Shown: positions 43,848-53,273, counted from the stretch's first letter. The stretch: 58,928 bases of DNA from an uncultured Helicobacteraceae bacterium (GCA_947311765.1 CAMZLS010000018.1:1-58928); one strand, 5' to 3'. Numbers and translations are program-made. The notes: generated by a model from the sequence alone, not told the origin.

Positions 43848-44046
43848 ATTTGAATTCCTAAAGGGGTAGAAAATACTCTTTTAATTCATTTTTTTTTAAT
43901 ATTTTCTTTAGAAAATCTTCTCTTATACCTAACTTTATGCTACACTTTAAGGTAATATTACTTGTTGTAATACTTAGGTTTATATTTATTATGCTCAGCA
44001 CTTAATAGCTTGTATTTATAGCTATTTATATACAAAGGGGAAATAA

Positions 44047-45522
44047 ATGGCAAGATTGGTAATTCTTGGCGCAGGTGTTGCAGGTCATACAGCAGCATCA
44101 TTTGCGGCAAAATGGCTCAGCGAAACAGAAGATGAAGTAGTAGTAGTAACGCCAAATGCTTTGTGGAACTGGATTCCATCAAATATTTGGGTTGGCGTTG
44201 GTGAAATGGGTAAAGAAGAGGTGACTTTTGATCTCGCACCTGTTTATGAAAAAGCAGGTGCTATTTATAAACAAGCCAAAGCAGTTTCTATTAATCCTGA
44301 AGGTTCAGCAGATACAAATAAATCATTTGTAACTATTGAATTTACAGGACAAGACAAAGAGGGCGAAAGTGAAAATATCGAATACGATTACCTTATTAAC
44401 GCAACTGGACCAAAACTAAACTTTGATGCAACACCTGGTTTAGGTGATGGTAATGGACATCTTGGTGAACATACTGTTTCAGTTTGTACGGCAGATCACG
44501 CGATTCATGCTTCACATGTTCTTGATGAAACAATTGAACAGATGCGTAAAGGTGAGCGTAAGAAATTCTTAATTGGTACTGGTCACGGCATGTGTACATG
44601 TCAAGGTGCGGCATTTGAGTATATTTTTAACATTGAGCATAAACTTAAAGAAGAGGGTGTCCGTGATATGGCGGATATGACTTGGATTTCAAATGAGTCT
44701 TTTTTAGGCGATTTTGGTATGGGTGGACTTCACTTCAATATGGGTGGATTTGTAACATCATCTAAGGTATTTGCTGAGTCTCTTTATGCAGAACGTGGTA
44801 TGGATTGGATTATCGGTGCTCATGTTAATAAAGTTGAAGCAGGCAAGGTGACTTATGAAACACTTGATGGTGAAATTGATGAGCAAGAGTTTGATTTTGC
44901 AATGTTAATTCCTCCTTTTGCAGGTGTTGGCTTAAAAGCATATAATAAGGCTGGTGAGGATATTACAGATACTGTATTTGCTCCAAATGGCTTTATGAAA
45001 GTCGATGCTGATTACACTGTTAAACCTTATGAAGAGTGGTTGCCATCGGATTGGCCGCGTACACTTCAAAATCCAACATATAAAAATATGTTTGCAGTTG
45101 GTATTGCATTTGCGCCACCGCACCCGATTTCAAAACCAATGAAATCTCCAAATGGTACACCAATCATACCAACACCTCCAAGAACTGGTATGCCATCAGC
45201 AATGATGGGTAAAGCAGTTGTGTCAAGTATCGTCGATATGATGAAAGGCAAGGCAACAGAGCCTACGCATACATCATCTATGGCAGAAATGGGAGCGGCT
45301 TGTGTTGCTTCTGCTGGTAAGGGTCTTTTTTCCGGAACTGCTGCGGCAATGACAGTATTTCCTATTGTTCCTGATTTTAAAAAATATCCGGGAACAGGGC
45401 GTGATATTAACGGCACAACGGGTGAAATTGGTCTTGCTGCGCATTGGGTAAAACACCTATTACACCACGCATTTATTTGGAAAGCAAAGCTCAAACCAGG
45501 CTGGACGCTCATTCCTGAATAG
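44047..45522 (+). CDS. sqr: Sulfide:quinone oxidoreductase family flavoprotein
   Basis: 491 residues. FAD-binding ARLVILGAGVAGHTAAS at the N terminus; redox-candidate cysteines in VSVCTADHA, HGMCTCQGAAFEY and GAACVASAGKG; a second Rossmann segment (FLIGTGHGM) and a C-terminal hydrophobic/aromatic membrane-association stretch. The SQR family oxidises sulfide to polysulfur and passes electrons to quinone. I cannot fix the SQR type (I-VI) by eye. Preceded by a strong AAAGGGG ribosome-binding site, and by a 199-base intergenic region with AT-rich promoter-like boxes. Followed by a small ORF and a hairpin. Confidence 0.82.
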   Translation: MARLVILGAGVAGHTAASFAAKWLSETEDEVVVVTPNALWNWIPSNIWVGVGEMGKEEVTFDLAPVYEKAGAIYKQAKAVSINPEGSADTNKSFVTIEFTGQDKEGESENIEYDYLINATGPKLNFDATPGLGDGNGHLGEHTVSVCTADHAIHASHVLDETIEQMRKGERKKFLIGTGHGMCTCQGAAFEYIFNIEHKLKEEGVRDMADMTWISNESFLGDFGMGGLHFNMGGFVTSSKVFAESLYAERGMDWIIGAHVNKVEAGKVTYETLDGEIDEQEFDFAMLIPPFAGVGLKAYNKAGEDITDTVFAPNGFMKVDADYTVKPYEEWLPSDWPRTLQNPTYKNMFAVGIAFAPPHPISKPMKSPNGTPIIPTPPRTGMPSAMMGKAVVSSIVDMMKGKATEPTHTSSMAEMGAACVASAGKGLFSGTAAAMTVFPIVPDFKKYPGTGRDINGTTGEIGLAAHWVKHLLHHAFIWKAKLKPGWTLIPE

Positions 45523-45584
45523 AGAAGTCTTTATGGGGCTTCTTTTGAGTTAGAATAAAAATATATATAATAGGGGAGAAAACT

Positions 45585-45767
45585 ATGGCAGAAATAAATA
45601 AAGAGAGCAAGCACGTTAAGCATGTTGAACCATATAGCCCACAATCTGGAACTATGATTCCATTAGGAACACAAAAATTCCTTAGAACATGTGTACTATG
45701 GCAACTTATTAGATTTGTTGCAATTAATATTAAGATGACTATTCTTATTGTAAAAAGTCACCGCTAA
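45585..45767 (+). CDS. Small 60-residue protein downstream of sqr
   Basis: A short frame with a good AGGGGAG ribosome-binding site 7 bases before its ATG. The N-terminal half is charged (AEINKESKHVKHVEPYSPQSG) and the C-terminal half is amphipathic/hydrophobic with basic residues (LRTCVLWQLIRFVAINIKMTILIVKSH). It is followed directly by a stem-loop, as expected for the end of a transcript. I do not recognise a family. Its position suggests co-expression with sqr and perhaps a membrane-associated accessory role. Confidence 0.6.
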   Translation: MAEINKESKHVKHVEPYSPQSGTMIPLGTQKFLRTCVLWQLIRFVAINIKMTILIVKSHR

Positions 45768-45774
45768 AACTTTT

Positions 45775-45797
45775 AAATACAGCATTGTGCTGTATTT
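45775..45797 (+). terminator. Stem-loop terminator after sqr and the small ORF
   Basis: AAATACAGCA and TGCTGTATTT form a perfect 10-bp stem around a 3-base TTG loop, 7 bases after the small ORF's stop codon. The stem ends in TTT but no longer T-run follows, so it is a likely but imperfect intrinsic terminator. Confidence 0.65.
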
Positions 45798-45819
45798 AAC
45801 TTCAATTGCTTATCCACAT

Positions 45820-46108
45820 CTAACTTCCTAAAAGATAATAACTCGCTCCAAAAATAGTTGCTGTCATTAAAAAGTATTTTGTAGAAACTGCAGTAAAGCT
45901 AATAACCTGACACCCCGTACAAGAGATAACTTTGTCCGCTTCATGCAGTCTCTTTCATATTGTCTATTAATTTAGGAATTGATTCATCAAAAACTCTTAC
46001 ATCTGCTGAAGCAAGGTTGATTCTATCATAAGGATAGGTTGCAAGGTCATATCCACAAGTGTTCAACCATAATAAATGCAATATGATATTTATTATGGTT
46101 GAACACTT
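45820..46108 (-). pseudogene. Frameshifted remnant of an unidentified gene
   Basis: Within the only gene-free stretch longer than 300 bases (45768-46213), the minus strand carries coding-like sequence in two frames. From about 46108 to 45941 it reads through HLLWLNTCGYDLATYPYDR and IPKLIDNMKE to a stop. A neighbouring frame then continues with ADKVISCTGCQVISFTAVST and a membrane-like tail ending YYLLGS and a stop at 45820. The switch falls near 45941-45955. No start codon is apparent, and the upstream end runs into an inverted repeat. I do not recognise the family. Confidence 0.45.
46057..46108. repeat. Perfect 21-bp inverted repeat with 10-base spacer
   Basis: Positions 46057-46077 and 46088-46108 are exact reverse complements (arm core GTTCAACCATAATAAAT) around a 10-base spacer. 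No T-run follows either arm, so it does not look like an ordinary terminator. One arm overlaps the coding-like remnant. It may be the footprint of a small mobile element or recombination event, or a strong RNA hairpin. Confidence 0.75.
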
Positions 46109-46138
46109 ACATTACTCTCTTTGAATTTTTTACAGTAT

Positions 46139-46171
46139 TATAATGATTAATAATAAAAGAGGAAAATAGTG
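46139..46171 (+). promoter_or_regulatory. Orphan -10 box, ribosome-binding site and start codon
   Basis: TATAAT (46139-46144), an AGAGGAAAA ribosome-binding-like sequence and a GTG codon at 46169 are correctly ordered, but the frame stops after seven codons. This looks like the 5' end of a lost gene on the plus strand, or a leader peptide with nothing to lead. It sits between the inverted repeat and the psrC stop. Confidence 0.35.
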
Positions 46172-46213
46172 AAAGGTTTACATGCAAGCTAGGCTTACAT
46201 GTAAAGGCATACT

Positions 46214-47416
46214 CTAGTGATGCTCATCTGCATCAAGGTTAAAGACTTTTGTTCCTACATAATACATAGCAAGACAGAGCCCAAGTCCACCTAGTGAAAT
46301 CATTACCTCAGTAGAAGATGGTAGATAATGAACCCACTCAGGTGTTAATTGATACTCAGTTTTTTTAAGCATCTGTAGCGGTTTGAGTTGTGTGTCATGC
46401 ACAAGATTGTAGCGCATAAACATAATTCCAACCATTCCGCTCATAGAAGCCCAAAACATTCCTAAGACATTGCGTCCCATATCTTTGAGGATAATAAACA
46501 GAGGGATAAATATAGCCAAGATGACCTCTGCCCAGAATGTCCAACTTTCAAAGATATGTACGCCTACTTCAGCGCGATTTGGCATCCCACCATAAACATC
46601 TGTGAGCATTTTCCAAGTCACAAAGAATATTAAAATTGATAGCAATAGACCTTGAATTTTCCCTAGATTTACAAGCATCTTTGTTGCATTTTCTGGAAAT
46701 TTGAGCTTATATCGAAAACCATACATAATAAATGCTAAATAGATTCCCGTAATAAATGCTGTTAAGATAAAGTAGGTAGGATAATAGACGCCATTAGAGA
46801 TAGGACGGGCATTTAAAAATCCAAAAACACTCCCAAGGTTTGAGTGTGCTGAAAGACCTACAAGAAGACCTGTGAGACCAAAATACTTAGCCATTTTCAT
46901 GTCATTTTTAAGTAAAAATACAAACTCAATAATCATAAAAGTTAAGTACATACCATAGAGAGTTCCCATCCACCAGATTGCTGAAGTGAAGCCTGGAGTT
47001 AAGACATTGTATATCAACATGGTAACTGGGTGACCTATTTCAAAAGCGATAACTGCAAAACCTGCTAATATAGTGACAATAGAGCCAAAGATGGCACGTT
47101 TGGAGATCATCATATAGTCTTTAAATCCAAAAACATCACCTAATGAACCAACGATACATAGACCAGTACTAGAGACAACAAAGAAAATATATACAGCAAT
47201 AAGCAGTCCCCAAGGATGCTCGCGTGTTACACCATATGCGTGATGCCCATGTTTAAGATAGATAGCAACACCTATAACAAACATGGCTAAAAAGGCGACA
47301 ATCAATACAGCAAGAAGCATATTTCTTGGTGTCTTTTCAAAAGCCAACAAATCTTTGATAGAAACTTTATTGTAAGGAATCGTTGCCACAAACTCTTTAA
47401 TATCTTTTATATTCAT
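46214..47416 (-). CDS. psrC: NrfD/PsrC-type membrane subunit of polysulfide/thiosulfate reductase
   Basis: 400 residues from ATG 47416, which has an AAGGAG ribosome-binding site; the longer frame runs back through the ferredoxin gene and is rejected. Predicted nine to ten helices of the NrfD family: VSSTGLCIVGSLGDVFG, ISKRAIFGSIVTILAGFAVIAFEIGHP, LSAHSNLGSVFGFLNARP. It anchors the PsrAB catalytic dimer and exchanges electrons with (mena)quinone. Last gene of psrABC. Confidence 0.88.
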   Translation of the reverse strand: MNIKDIKEFVATIPYNKVSIKDLLAFEKTPRNMLLAVLIVAFLAMFVIGVAIYLKHGHHAYGVTREHPWGLLIAVYIFFVVSSTGLCIVGSLGDVFGFKDYMMISKRAIFGSIVTILAGFAVIAFEIGHPVTMLIYNVLTPGFTSAIWWMGTLYGMYLTFMIIEFVFLLKNDMKMAKYFGLTGLLVGLSAHSNLGSVFGFLNARPISNGVYYPTYFILTAFITGIYLAFIMYGFRYKLKFPENATKMLVNLGKIQGLLLSILIFFVTWKMLTDVYGGMPNRAEVGVHIFESWTFWAEVILAIFIPLFIILKDMGRNVLGMFWASMSGMVGIMFMRYNLVHDTQLKPLQMLKKTEYQLTPEWVHYLPSSTEVMISLGGLGLCLAMYYVGTKVFNLDADEHH

Positions 47417-47426
47417 CTTACGCTCC

Positions 47427-47990
47427 TTATAATAGGTAGAAAAGTTTTGGATTAGTACCAAGATGAGCTTTGAGTGTTTTTGACTCACGCTCTCGTAGAA
47501 CTTGTGAGATTTCACTCTCTGGATCATCAAGATCACCAAAAATACGCACTTTTGTTGGGCATGTGGCTTGACATGCTGTTGTGACTTCACCACGATCAAG
47601 ACGAGTGTCGGTACAGAAGTTACATTTATCTACAGTAACAGTTCTGTCATCCACATAACGTGCATCATAAGGGCAAGCATTCATACAGTAGCTACAAAGA
47701 ATACATTTCTCAGGATCAACACGAACAATACTATTTTCATCATAATATGTTGCATTGGTAGGACAGACCTCTTGACAAGGTGCATCATCACAGTGTTGAC
47801 ATTGGCTAGGATAAAAAGTATTTGAAGCGATACTAAGAAGAGGATACTCTCCCTCTATCTCTCCAGTTCCTACCCAGATTCTGTGTTTATCAGCACCCAT
47901 AAGAATTCCATTTTCTTCTTTACAGGCGACTTCACACGCTTTACAGTTTATGCAATTTTTATAATCGAGTGCCATTCCATATCTAGCCAT
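47427..47990 (-). CDS. psrB: PsrB-type 4Fe-4S ferredoxin subunit
   Basis: 187 residues with four cysteine clusters: CINCKACEVACKEENG, CQHCDDAPCQEVCPTNA, CILCSYCMNACPYDARY, and a fourth formed by CNFC and TACQATCPT. This is the DmsB/PsrB/NrfC pattern that carries electrons between the membrane subunit and the molybdenum subunit. Two bases separate it from psrA and 10 bases from psrC. Confidence 0.92.
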   Translation of the reverse strand: MARYGMALDYKNCINCKACEVACKEENGILMGADKHRIWVGTGEIEGEYPLLSIASNTFYPSQCQHCDDAPCQEVCPTNATYYDENSIVRVDPEKCILCSYCMNACPYDARYVDDRTVTVDKCNFCTDTRLDRGEVTTACQATCPTKVRIFGDLDDPESEISQVLRERESKTLKAHLGTNPKLFYLL

Positions 47991-47992
47991 GA

Positions 47993-50386
47993 TTATACCT
48001 TTCTAATTTCTACGTTTGTTTCATGCATTGCTGCAGCACCATATACTGGTTCTGTATGGTCTTCGATAATTGCATTATCATTACCACCAGAACGATATGC
48101 CCATGTGAGTGCCTCACTCTCCTCACCAAATCCATGAATAAAAAAGACAGCGTCAGGAGCAATTTTTTCAGTTGGATAGGCACGAAGTTTTGTTTTGCCT
48201 ACAGAACTTGATACTTCAATCATATCTGCAAATTCAATACCCTTCTCTTTGGCAATACGTTTGTTAATCCAGATAAAATTTTCTGGCATCAAATCTCTTA
48301 GTTTAGCATTATTTGAAGTTCCACTTTGCGTAAATTGTGCATGGCGACCTGTTAGCATTCTAAACTTACCTTCAGGGATAGTGTATTCATACTCTTTGCG
48401 CCAGATAGGCATCGGATCAATCCCTTTTTTAGCAAGATTTGAAAGATTACATTCAACTTTTCCTGATCTAGTTTTTGGTTTTCCGCCGCGAACTGTATAT
48501 GCTTTTTCTGATTCAGGATAGTATTCATGTTCATTGACGGAGAGTTGTTTGAAATACTTATCCATATTTGGATAGAAAACACCTCTTGTTGCTAAGGCTT
48601 CCGCCGCACCAGGATATTGTGACACTTCGTGTTCATTAAAATGCTCTTGATTCTCTCTAAAAGGTAAGTTAATATCAAATTCAGCAAATACTTTTGCTTC
48701 ACCTGATTCTTCAATCTCCTCTTGAACCATTTCGTCGTATTTCTTTGTAATCTCAAATATTGGCTTGGAGAGCATTCTTGTGAGAGAACGTAATATATCT
48801 CTTACAGGTTTTGTTTCATACATAGGCTCAATAACCTTATTGCGTTGCGCAATAGAAGGTTCAAGCCCACCAAAGGTCTTCACAGGGTCAGTACGTTCTA
48901 AGTAATGTGCTTCAGGAAGAACAACATCGGCGTACATTACAGTATCGCTAGGCATGGTATCGATAGCAACAACAAGCTCCATTTTTTTCAGCATCTCTAT
49001 TGTTTTTGCACTGTTTGGCGTATTCATAACAGGGTTGTGCTTATAGATGAACATTCCACGTACCTTATAAGGCATTTTTCCTTCTAAGAAACGGTTACGC
49101 CAGCCTATCCATGAACCTCCACTAGCGACAATGGCACAGTCTTCATAGCCTGTTTGGCCTTTTGCTTTTTTAACCTTTTTACCCATAGCACGACCTTGCG
49201 CTCTATCATATAGGGGGGCAAGGCTTTCACGAGTTTTTAATTTGAGTTTTTTACCAAAGATAAGACCACCTTTGGTATCAATACCACCGCCTAAACCTTG
49301 GAAAATTGCCATAGCACGGCGTAGTTGAAAGTCATTTTTAGCAAAGGTACTACGACGACCTGGATAGTAGATGGCTTTTGGAGCGTGAGCCATAAATTCT
49401 CTAGCTATCTTTGTAATCTCTTTAGAAGGAATATTCGTAATGCGTGATGCCCATTCTGGGGTGTATAAATTATTAATAACTGTTGATTTGTATTCATCGA
49501 AACCATTGAAATTTTCTGCAACATACTTTTTGTCGTACAGCTCCTCTGTCAAAACAACATAAGTAAGTGCTAAAACAAAGGCGAGATCGGTTCCTGGCTT
49601 AATAGCGAGCCAAGTGTCAGCTTTTGCAGCAGTATTTGTAAAACGTGGATCTACACAGATAAGTTTTGCACCGCGTCGTTTCGTACGTTTAAAAAGATCC
49701 ATAGTGTCAGGAGTCACAATGGCTTCAGCGCGGTTGGCTCCTGCCATGATAATATATTCTGCATTTTCCATATCTGCTTGAGGATAGCCACCTAGAGTAA
49801 CACCATATCCTGATACAACGGTTTGAAGGCATACTGAAGCGTGGTTGAGCCAGTTAGCTGAGCCAAAGGCTTCGTAGAAAGACTTAAAGGTATGTTCAGC
49901 CATCCCCTCACCAGCACAAAAAAGAAATGAAGAGCGATTATCTTTCTCCTCATCTAATATTTTAAGAGTTTTTTCTTTAATGTAATCATAAGCCTCATCC
50001 CATGTAACACGCTTAAATTTTCCTTCACCCTTTTCGCCTGCGCGAATCATTGGATATTTGAGACGGTCAGGGTCATAGAGTGCTGCTATACCAGCATTTC
50101 CTCTTGGACAGAGCATATTACGTGATTTTGGAAAGAGGGGGTTAGGATCAAGTTTGGTGATGACACCATTTTCAACACGCGCCAAGGCAGCACATTTATT
50201 TACACACATCTCACAGAGTGTTGGTACAACCTTCGTATTAGCACCAGTACCAGTTTTACTAATAATAGATGGTTTAGCGGCATGTTCGTTAGATAGGAGA
50301 TTAGGAGCAGTTACCGCAGTTCCTCCAAGGATAGTCATGGCGACACTTCCTTGAAGAAATTTACGTCTAGAAACTTCTGCTTTCAT
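47993..50386 (-). CDS. psrA: Molybdopterin-dependent polysulfide/thiosulfate reductase catalytic subunit
   Basis: 797 residues. A twin-arginine signal (SRRKFLQGSVAMTILG) shows periplasmic export. The N-terminal 4Fe-4S ligand set is CEMCVNKC ... MLCPRGNAG, then the molybdopterin domains with FLFCAGEGMAEH and Cys in ASVCLQTVV as the expected molybdenum ligand, and YYPGRRSTF. Together with PsrB and PsrC this is a PsrA/PhsA-type enzyme that reduces polysulfide, sulfur or thiosulfate using hydrogen or formate-derived electrons. Exact substrate cannot be settled by eye. The 224-base region upstream is shared with a divergent sensor kinase. Confidence 0.9.
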   Translation of the reverse strand: MKAEVSRRKFLQGSVAMTILGGTAVTAPNLLSNEHAAKPSIISKTGTGANTKVVPTLCEMCVNKCAALARVENGVITKLDPNPLFPKSRNMLCPRGNAGIAALYDPDRLKYPMIRAGEKGEGKFKRVTWDEAYDYIKEKTLKILDEEKDNRSSFLFCAGEGMAEHTFKSFYEAFGSANWLNHASVCLQTVVSGYGVTLGGYPQADMENAEYIIMAGANRAEAIVTPDTMDLFKRTKRRGAKLICVDPRFTNTAAKADTWLAIKPGTDLAFVLALTYVVLTEELYDKKYVAENFNGFDEYKSTVINNLYTPEWASRITNIPSKEITKIAREFMAHAPKAIYYPGRRSTFAKNDFQLRRAMAIFQGLGGGIDTKGGLIFGKKLKLKTRESLAPLYDRAQGRAMGKKVKKAKGQTGYEDCAIVASGGSWIGWRNRFLEGKMPYKVRGMFIYKHNPVMNTPNSAKTIEMLKKMELVVAIDTMPSDTVMYADVVLPEAHYLERTDPVKTFGGLEPSIAQRNKVIEPMYETKPVRDILRSLTRMLSKPIFEITKKYDEMVQEEIEESGEAKVFAEFDINLPFRENQEHFNEHEVSQYPGAAEALATRGVFYPNMDKYFKQLSVNEHEYYPESEKAYTVRGGKPKTRSGKVECNLSNLAKKGIDPMPIWRKEYEYTIPEGKFRMLTGRHAQFTQSGTSNNAKLRDLMPENFIWINKRIAKEKGIEFADMIEVSSSVGKTKLRAYPTEKIAPDAVFFIHGFGEESEALTWAYRSGGNDNAIIEDHTEPVYGAAAMHETNVEIRKV

Positions 50387-50578
50387 TCAAAGTCCTTTCA
50401 ATTTTAAAATAATCTGAGAGTATGCAATAATGAATAAAAATTTATATTACATAGGCTATTTGTGAGTATACATTTTTATACTTATATAAAAGATAAATTT
50501 TAGTTATTTGTTGAAAAAAAGTGATTATTTTGTGATTATGTGTAGATATGTAAAATAGGTTATTTTGTAAATATATCC

Positions 50579-50584
50579 TATAAT
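50579..50584 (+). promoter_or_regulatory. Candidate -10 element for the hybrid kinase gene
   Basis: TATAAT 27 bases upstream of the GTG start at 50611, with an AAGGAA ribosome-binding site between. It lies in the 224-base divergent region shared with psrA. Confidence 0.45.
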
Positions 50585-50610
50585 TCTATACTTTTATAAA
50601 AGGAATTATA

Positions 50611-53271
50611 GTGTTTCATGATGCATCTGCAACTTTAACTCAGGCTATTGAAGAACTTTTACAACTTAAAGATGAAATATTAGAGCAGTGGATAGAGAAT
50701 GAAGAGGTAGCGTATATTTTACATAATCATGATATAGCTTCTGAATTTTTTAAAAAAAGATATGCCTCAGGCGTCTTTGACTTTTTCTTTGATATATATA
50801 AAGGAAAAATGGAGGTAGGTGTTTGTCCTGTTATTGGAAATTTTTTAGAGTATTTAAAAGATCGTGAGATTTGTGCTGAAGAACTCTTTATGCTTTGTAG
50901 TCAATTTCGTCAATCTATGATTGATCATGCGATTACAATTGCAGATGAGCCCATAAGTCTTTCAAGAGAGCTTGGTCAAATTTTTGATAAGAATTTTGCT
51001 GGAGTTTTGAAAATTTACACAGATACTATTTTTCAAAAAGAGCAAGAGATAGCCAAGAGTGTTAAATTATTAAATGAATATAAAAAAGCAATTGATGAAA
51101 GTGCTATTGTTTCAAAAACAGATCCTGATGGAGTTTTGATTTTTATAAATGATAATTTTATGCAATGCTGTGGTTATAGCGAAGAAGAACTATTAGGATC
51201 TCGTCGTGACATGCTTTGTGATACCAAGCAAAACACAGATTTATTTGAACGGATACATAATAAAATAGTCGAAAGGAAAGTTTTTCATGAAACTATAAAA
51301 AATCGTAAGAAAAATGGTGACTATTATTATGTAGATATGACTATGATTGCCATATACGATTATAATGGAAATTTGAGTGAATATATGGAAATTAGCTATG
51401 AGGTTACAAGCTTAATAGAAGCTACACATAAGGCAATTGCCGCTGATAAAGCTAAAGAATATTTTCTTTCAAATATGTCTCATGAAATTCGTACACCACT
51501 CAATGCCATTTTAGGCTTTGTTTCACTTTTGGAAGATGAGGCACTATCACAACGGCATAAACAGTATCTTAATATTATTCATAATAGCGGTGAAAATCTT
51601 TTAAGTATTATGAATGATATTTTAGATTTTTCAAAGCTTCAAAGTGGTGAGTTTATAGTGGAGCCTCAAGCTTTTAATATTCATGAAGAGCTTAGTAAGA
51701 CTTTGGAACTTTTTGTATCAAGTGCTAATGAAAAGCAGATTACACTTTTGAGTTATTTTGATCCAAGTATTCCACATATTTTGATTGCAGATATCTTGCG
51801 AGTAAAGCAGATTGTCTCAAATTTTATTAGTAATGCAATCAAGTTTTCAGCACCATCTTCAATTGTAGAAGTAAGCGTTTCTTATCAAAACTCTTTTTTA
51901 TCTATAAGTATTCAAGATTGGGGTATAGGATTGAGTCAAAGTGATATTTGCCGTATTTTTAATCCTTTTTCTCAAGTAAAATCTGATGTTGAACAGCTTG
52001 TGGCTGGGACAGGACTAGGACTCTCAATTTGTAAAAAATTGGCTAAACATATGGATGGAAATATTAGTGTAGAATCAGTCAAAGGGGAGGGCAGTCTTTT
52101 TAGGCTAACAATTCCAGTTGAGATTCAAGAAAGTTGTTGCACTAATCTTTTTGATCCTAAACCTTTTAGAAGTATGAAAGTGGGAATTGTAAGGTTTACA
52201 GATAACAAATCTAAGACCTTGGATTCTTTAGAATATTATTTTGATTATTTTGATTTCAATCGAGATATTATTAGTGACAAAGAAGTTGAAAACTATGATT
52301 TAGTTCTTTTTTTAGATGAAGAGATGGATGCAAAATCATTGGAGACAATCAAGACCTATAAGAAGCCTATGATTGCCATTATGGAACATTTAAGCAGTCG
52401 CTATGATGATGAATCTCTCGTAGCACCACTCTTTTTTCCTTTTTATTGTGCCAAGATATATGATGTTTTTGTTAAAGCAATTAGTGGTGATAAGGTGCAT
52501 GTGGCTTTGCAGACAAAATCACAACGCCGTTTCAAGGGTAAGGTTTTAGTTGCTGAGGATAACACGGCAAATCAAGAATTGATGAAAGTATTTCTAGAGC
52601 GTTATGGCATAGAATTTTCTATTGTATCCAATGGTTTAGAAGCCTTAAAAAAGTTTAAAGAGATGCCTTTTGATATGGTTTTAATGGATGAACAGATGCC
52701 TATCAAAACAGGTCTTGAGGCGACTAAAGAGATTATAATTTATGAGCATAAGCATCAACAGCGTCACACTCCTATTGTCGCTTTGACTGCAAATGTTATA
52801 AAAGGTGCCAAAGAGCGTAGTATGCAGAGCGGCTACAGTGATTTTTTAGGAAAACCCATTGTCATAAAAGAGTTAGAGCATGTTTTTGAAATTTACCTAG
52901 AAGAACTTGAAAGTGAGACAAGAGAAGCAGTAGAATATCATATTGTGCATAATACCTCAGGAATTGATTATGAAGCATTACAGAGTGAACTTCAGTTAGA
53001 TATTGATCAGTTAAAAGTTCTTCTAGGTATATATATTAAAAAAATGGATGAGATTTTACCGAAGTTACTAATAGAGATAAAAGGGAAAAATCTTGAAAAA
53101 ATCAGAAATCTAGCACATAATATAAAAGGCTCTAGTGCTAATTTTCGTTTTAGTGAGATACAGCGTATTGCTAGCGTTATTGAAGAGAGTGCAGCAGAGA
53201 ATGATGCTTATTTTGAATACGAAGAAGCTTACAGGGTATTAGAGTTAGAGTATCAAAAAATAATACTCTAG
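50611..53271 (+). CDS. Cytosolic hybrid histidine kinase (PAS-HK-REC-HPt)
   Basis: 886 residues with no membrane helices. Residues 1-140 form a helical sensor-like region of unknown family; a PAS domain follows (about 150-275: YKKAIDESAIVSKTDPDG). The kinase has His291 (MSHEIRTPLNAILGF), an N-box (SNFISNAIKFS) and GTGLGLSICKKLAKHM. A degenerate receiver-like segment (about 520-630) precedes a true receiver with phospho-acceptor Asp693 (MVLMDEQMP) and a C-terminal HPt with His836 (LAHNIKGSSANF). GTG start. The full relay on one chain needs an output regulator; the convergent OmpR-type gene is the obvious candidate. Divergent from psrA, so control of psr is plausible. Confidence 0.87.
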   Translation: MFHDASATLTQAIEELLQLKDEILEQWIENEEVAYILHNHDIASEFFKKRYASGVFDFFFDIYKGKMEVGVCPVIGNFLEYLKDREICAEELFMLCSQFRQSMIDHAITIADEPISLSRELGQIFDKNFAGVLKIYTDTIFQKEQEIAKSVKLLNEYKKAIDESAIVSKTDPDGVLIFINDNFMQCCGYSEEELLGSRRDMLCDTKQNTDLFERIHNKIVERKVFHETIKNRKKNGDYYYVDMTMIAIYDYNGNLSEYMEISYEVTSLIEATHKAIAADKAKEYFLSNMSHEIRTPLNAILGFVSLLEDEALSQRHKQYLNIIHNSGENLLSIMNDILDFSKLQSGEFIVEPQAFNIHEELSKTLELFVSSANEKQITLLSYFDPSIPHILIADILRVKQIVSNFISNAIKFSAPSSIVEVSVSYQNSFLSISIQDWGIGLSQSDICRIFNPFSQVKSDVEQLVAGTGLGLSICKKLAKHMDGNISVESVKGEGSLFRLTIPVEIQESCCTNLFDPKPFRSMKVGIVRFTDNKSKTLDSLEYYFDYFDFNRDIISDKEVENYDLVLFLDEEMDAKSLETIKTYKKPMIAIMEHLSSRYDDESLVAPLFFPFYCAKIYDVFVKAISGDKVHVALQTKSQRRFKGKVLVAEDNTANQELMKVFLERYGIEFSIVSNGLEALKKFKEMPFDMVLMDEQMPIKTGLEATKEIIIYEHKHQQRHTPIVALTANVIKGAKERSMQSGYSDFLGKPIVIKELEHVFEIYLEELESETREAVEYHIVHNTSGIDYEALQSELQLDIDQLKVLLGIYIKKMDEILPKLLIEIKGKNLEKIRNLAHNIKGSSANFRFSEIQRIASVIEESAAENDAYFEYEEAYRVLELEYQKIIL
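53246..53270. terminator. Stem-loop at the convergent end of the kinase and regulator genes
   Basis: TAGAGTAT and ATACTCTA form a perfect 8-bp stem with a 9-base A-rich loop right at the kinase stop codon. Without a T-run this is only a tentative terminator. Confidence 0.35.
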
Positions 53272-53273
53272 TT

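Noticed and set aside
45066-45512. 148-residue open frame antisense to sqr
   Set aside because: It lies wholly inside a clearly coding gene on the other strand, has no ribosome-binding site or family-like sequence, and matches a shadow of sqr codon structure.
47417-47599. 61-residue N-terminal extension of psrC
   Set aside because: Overlaps psrB in another frame; ATG 47416 has a strong ribosome-binding site and starts family-like sequence.
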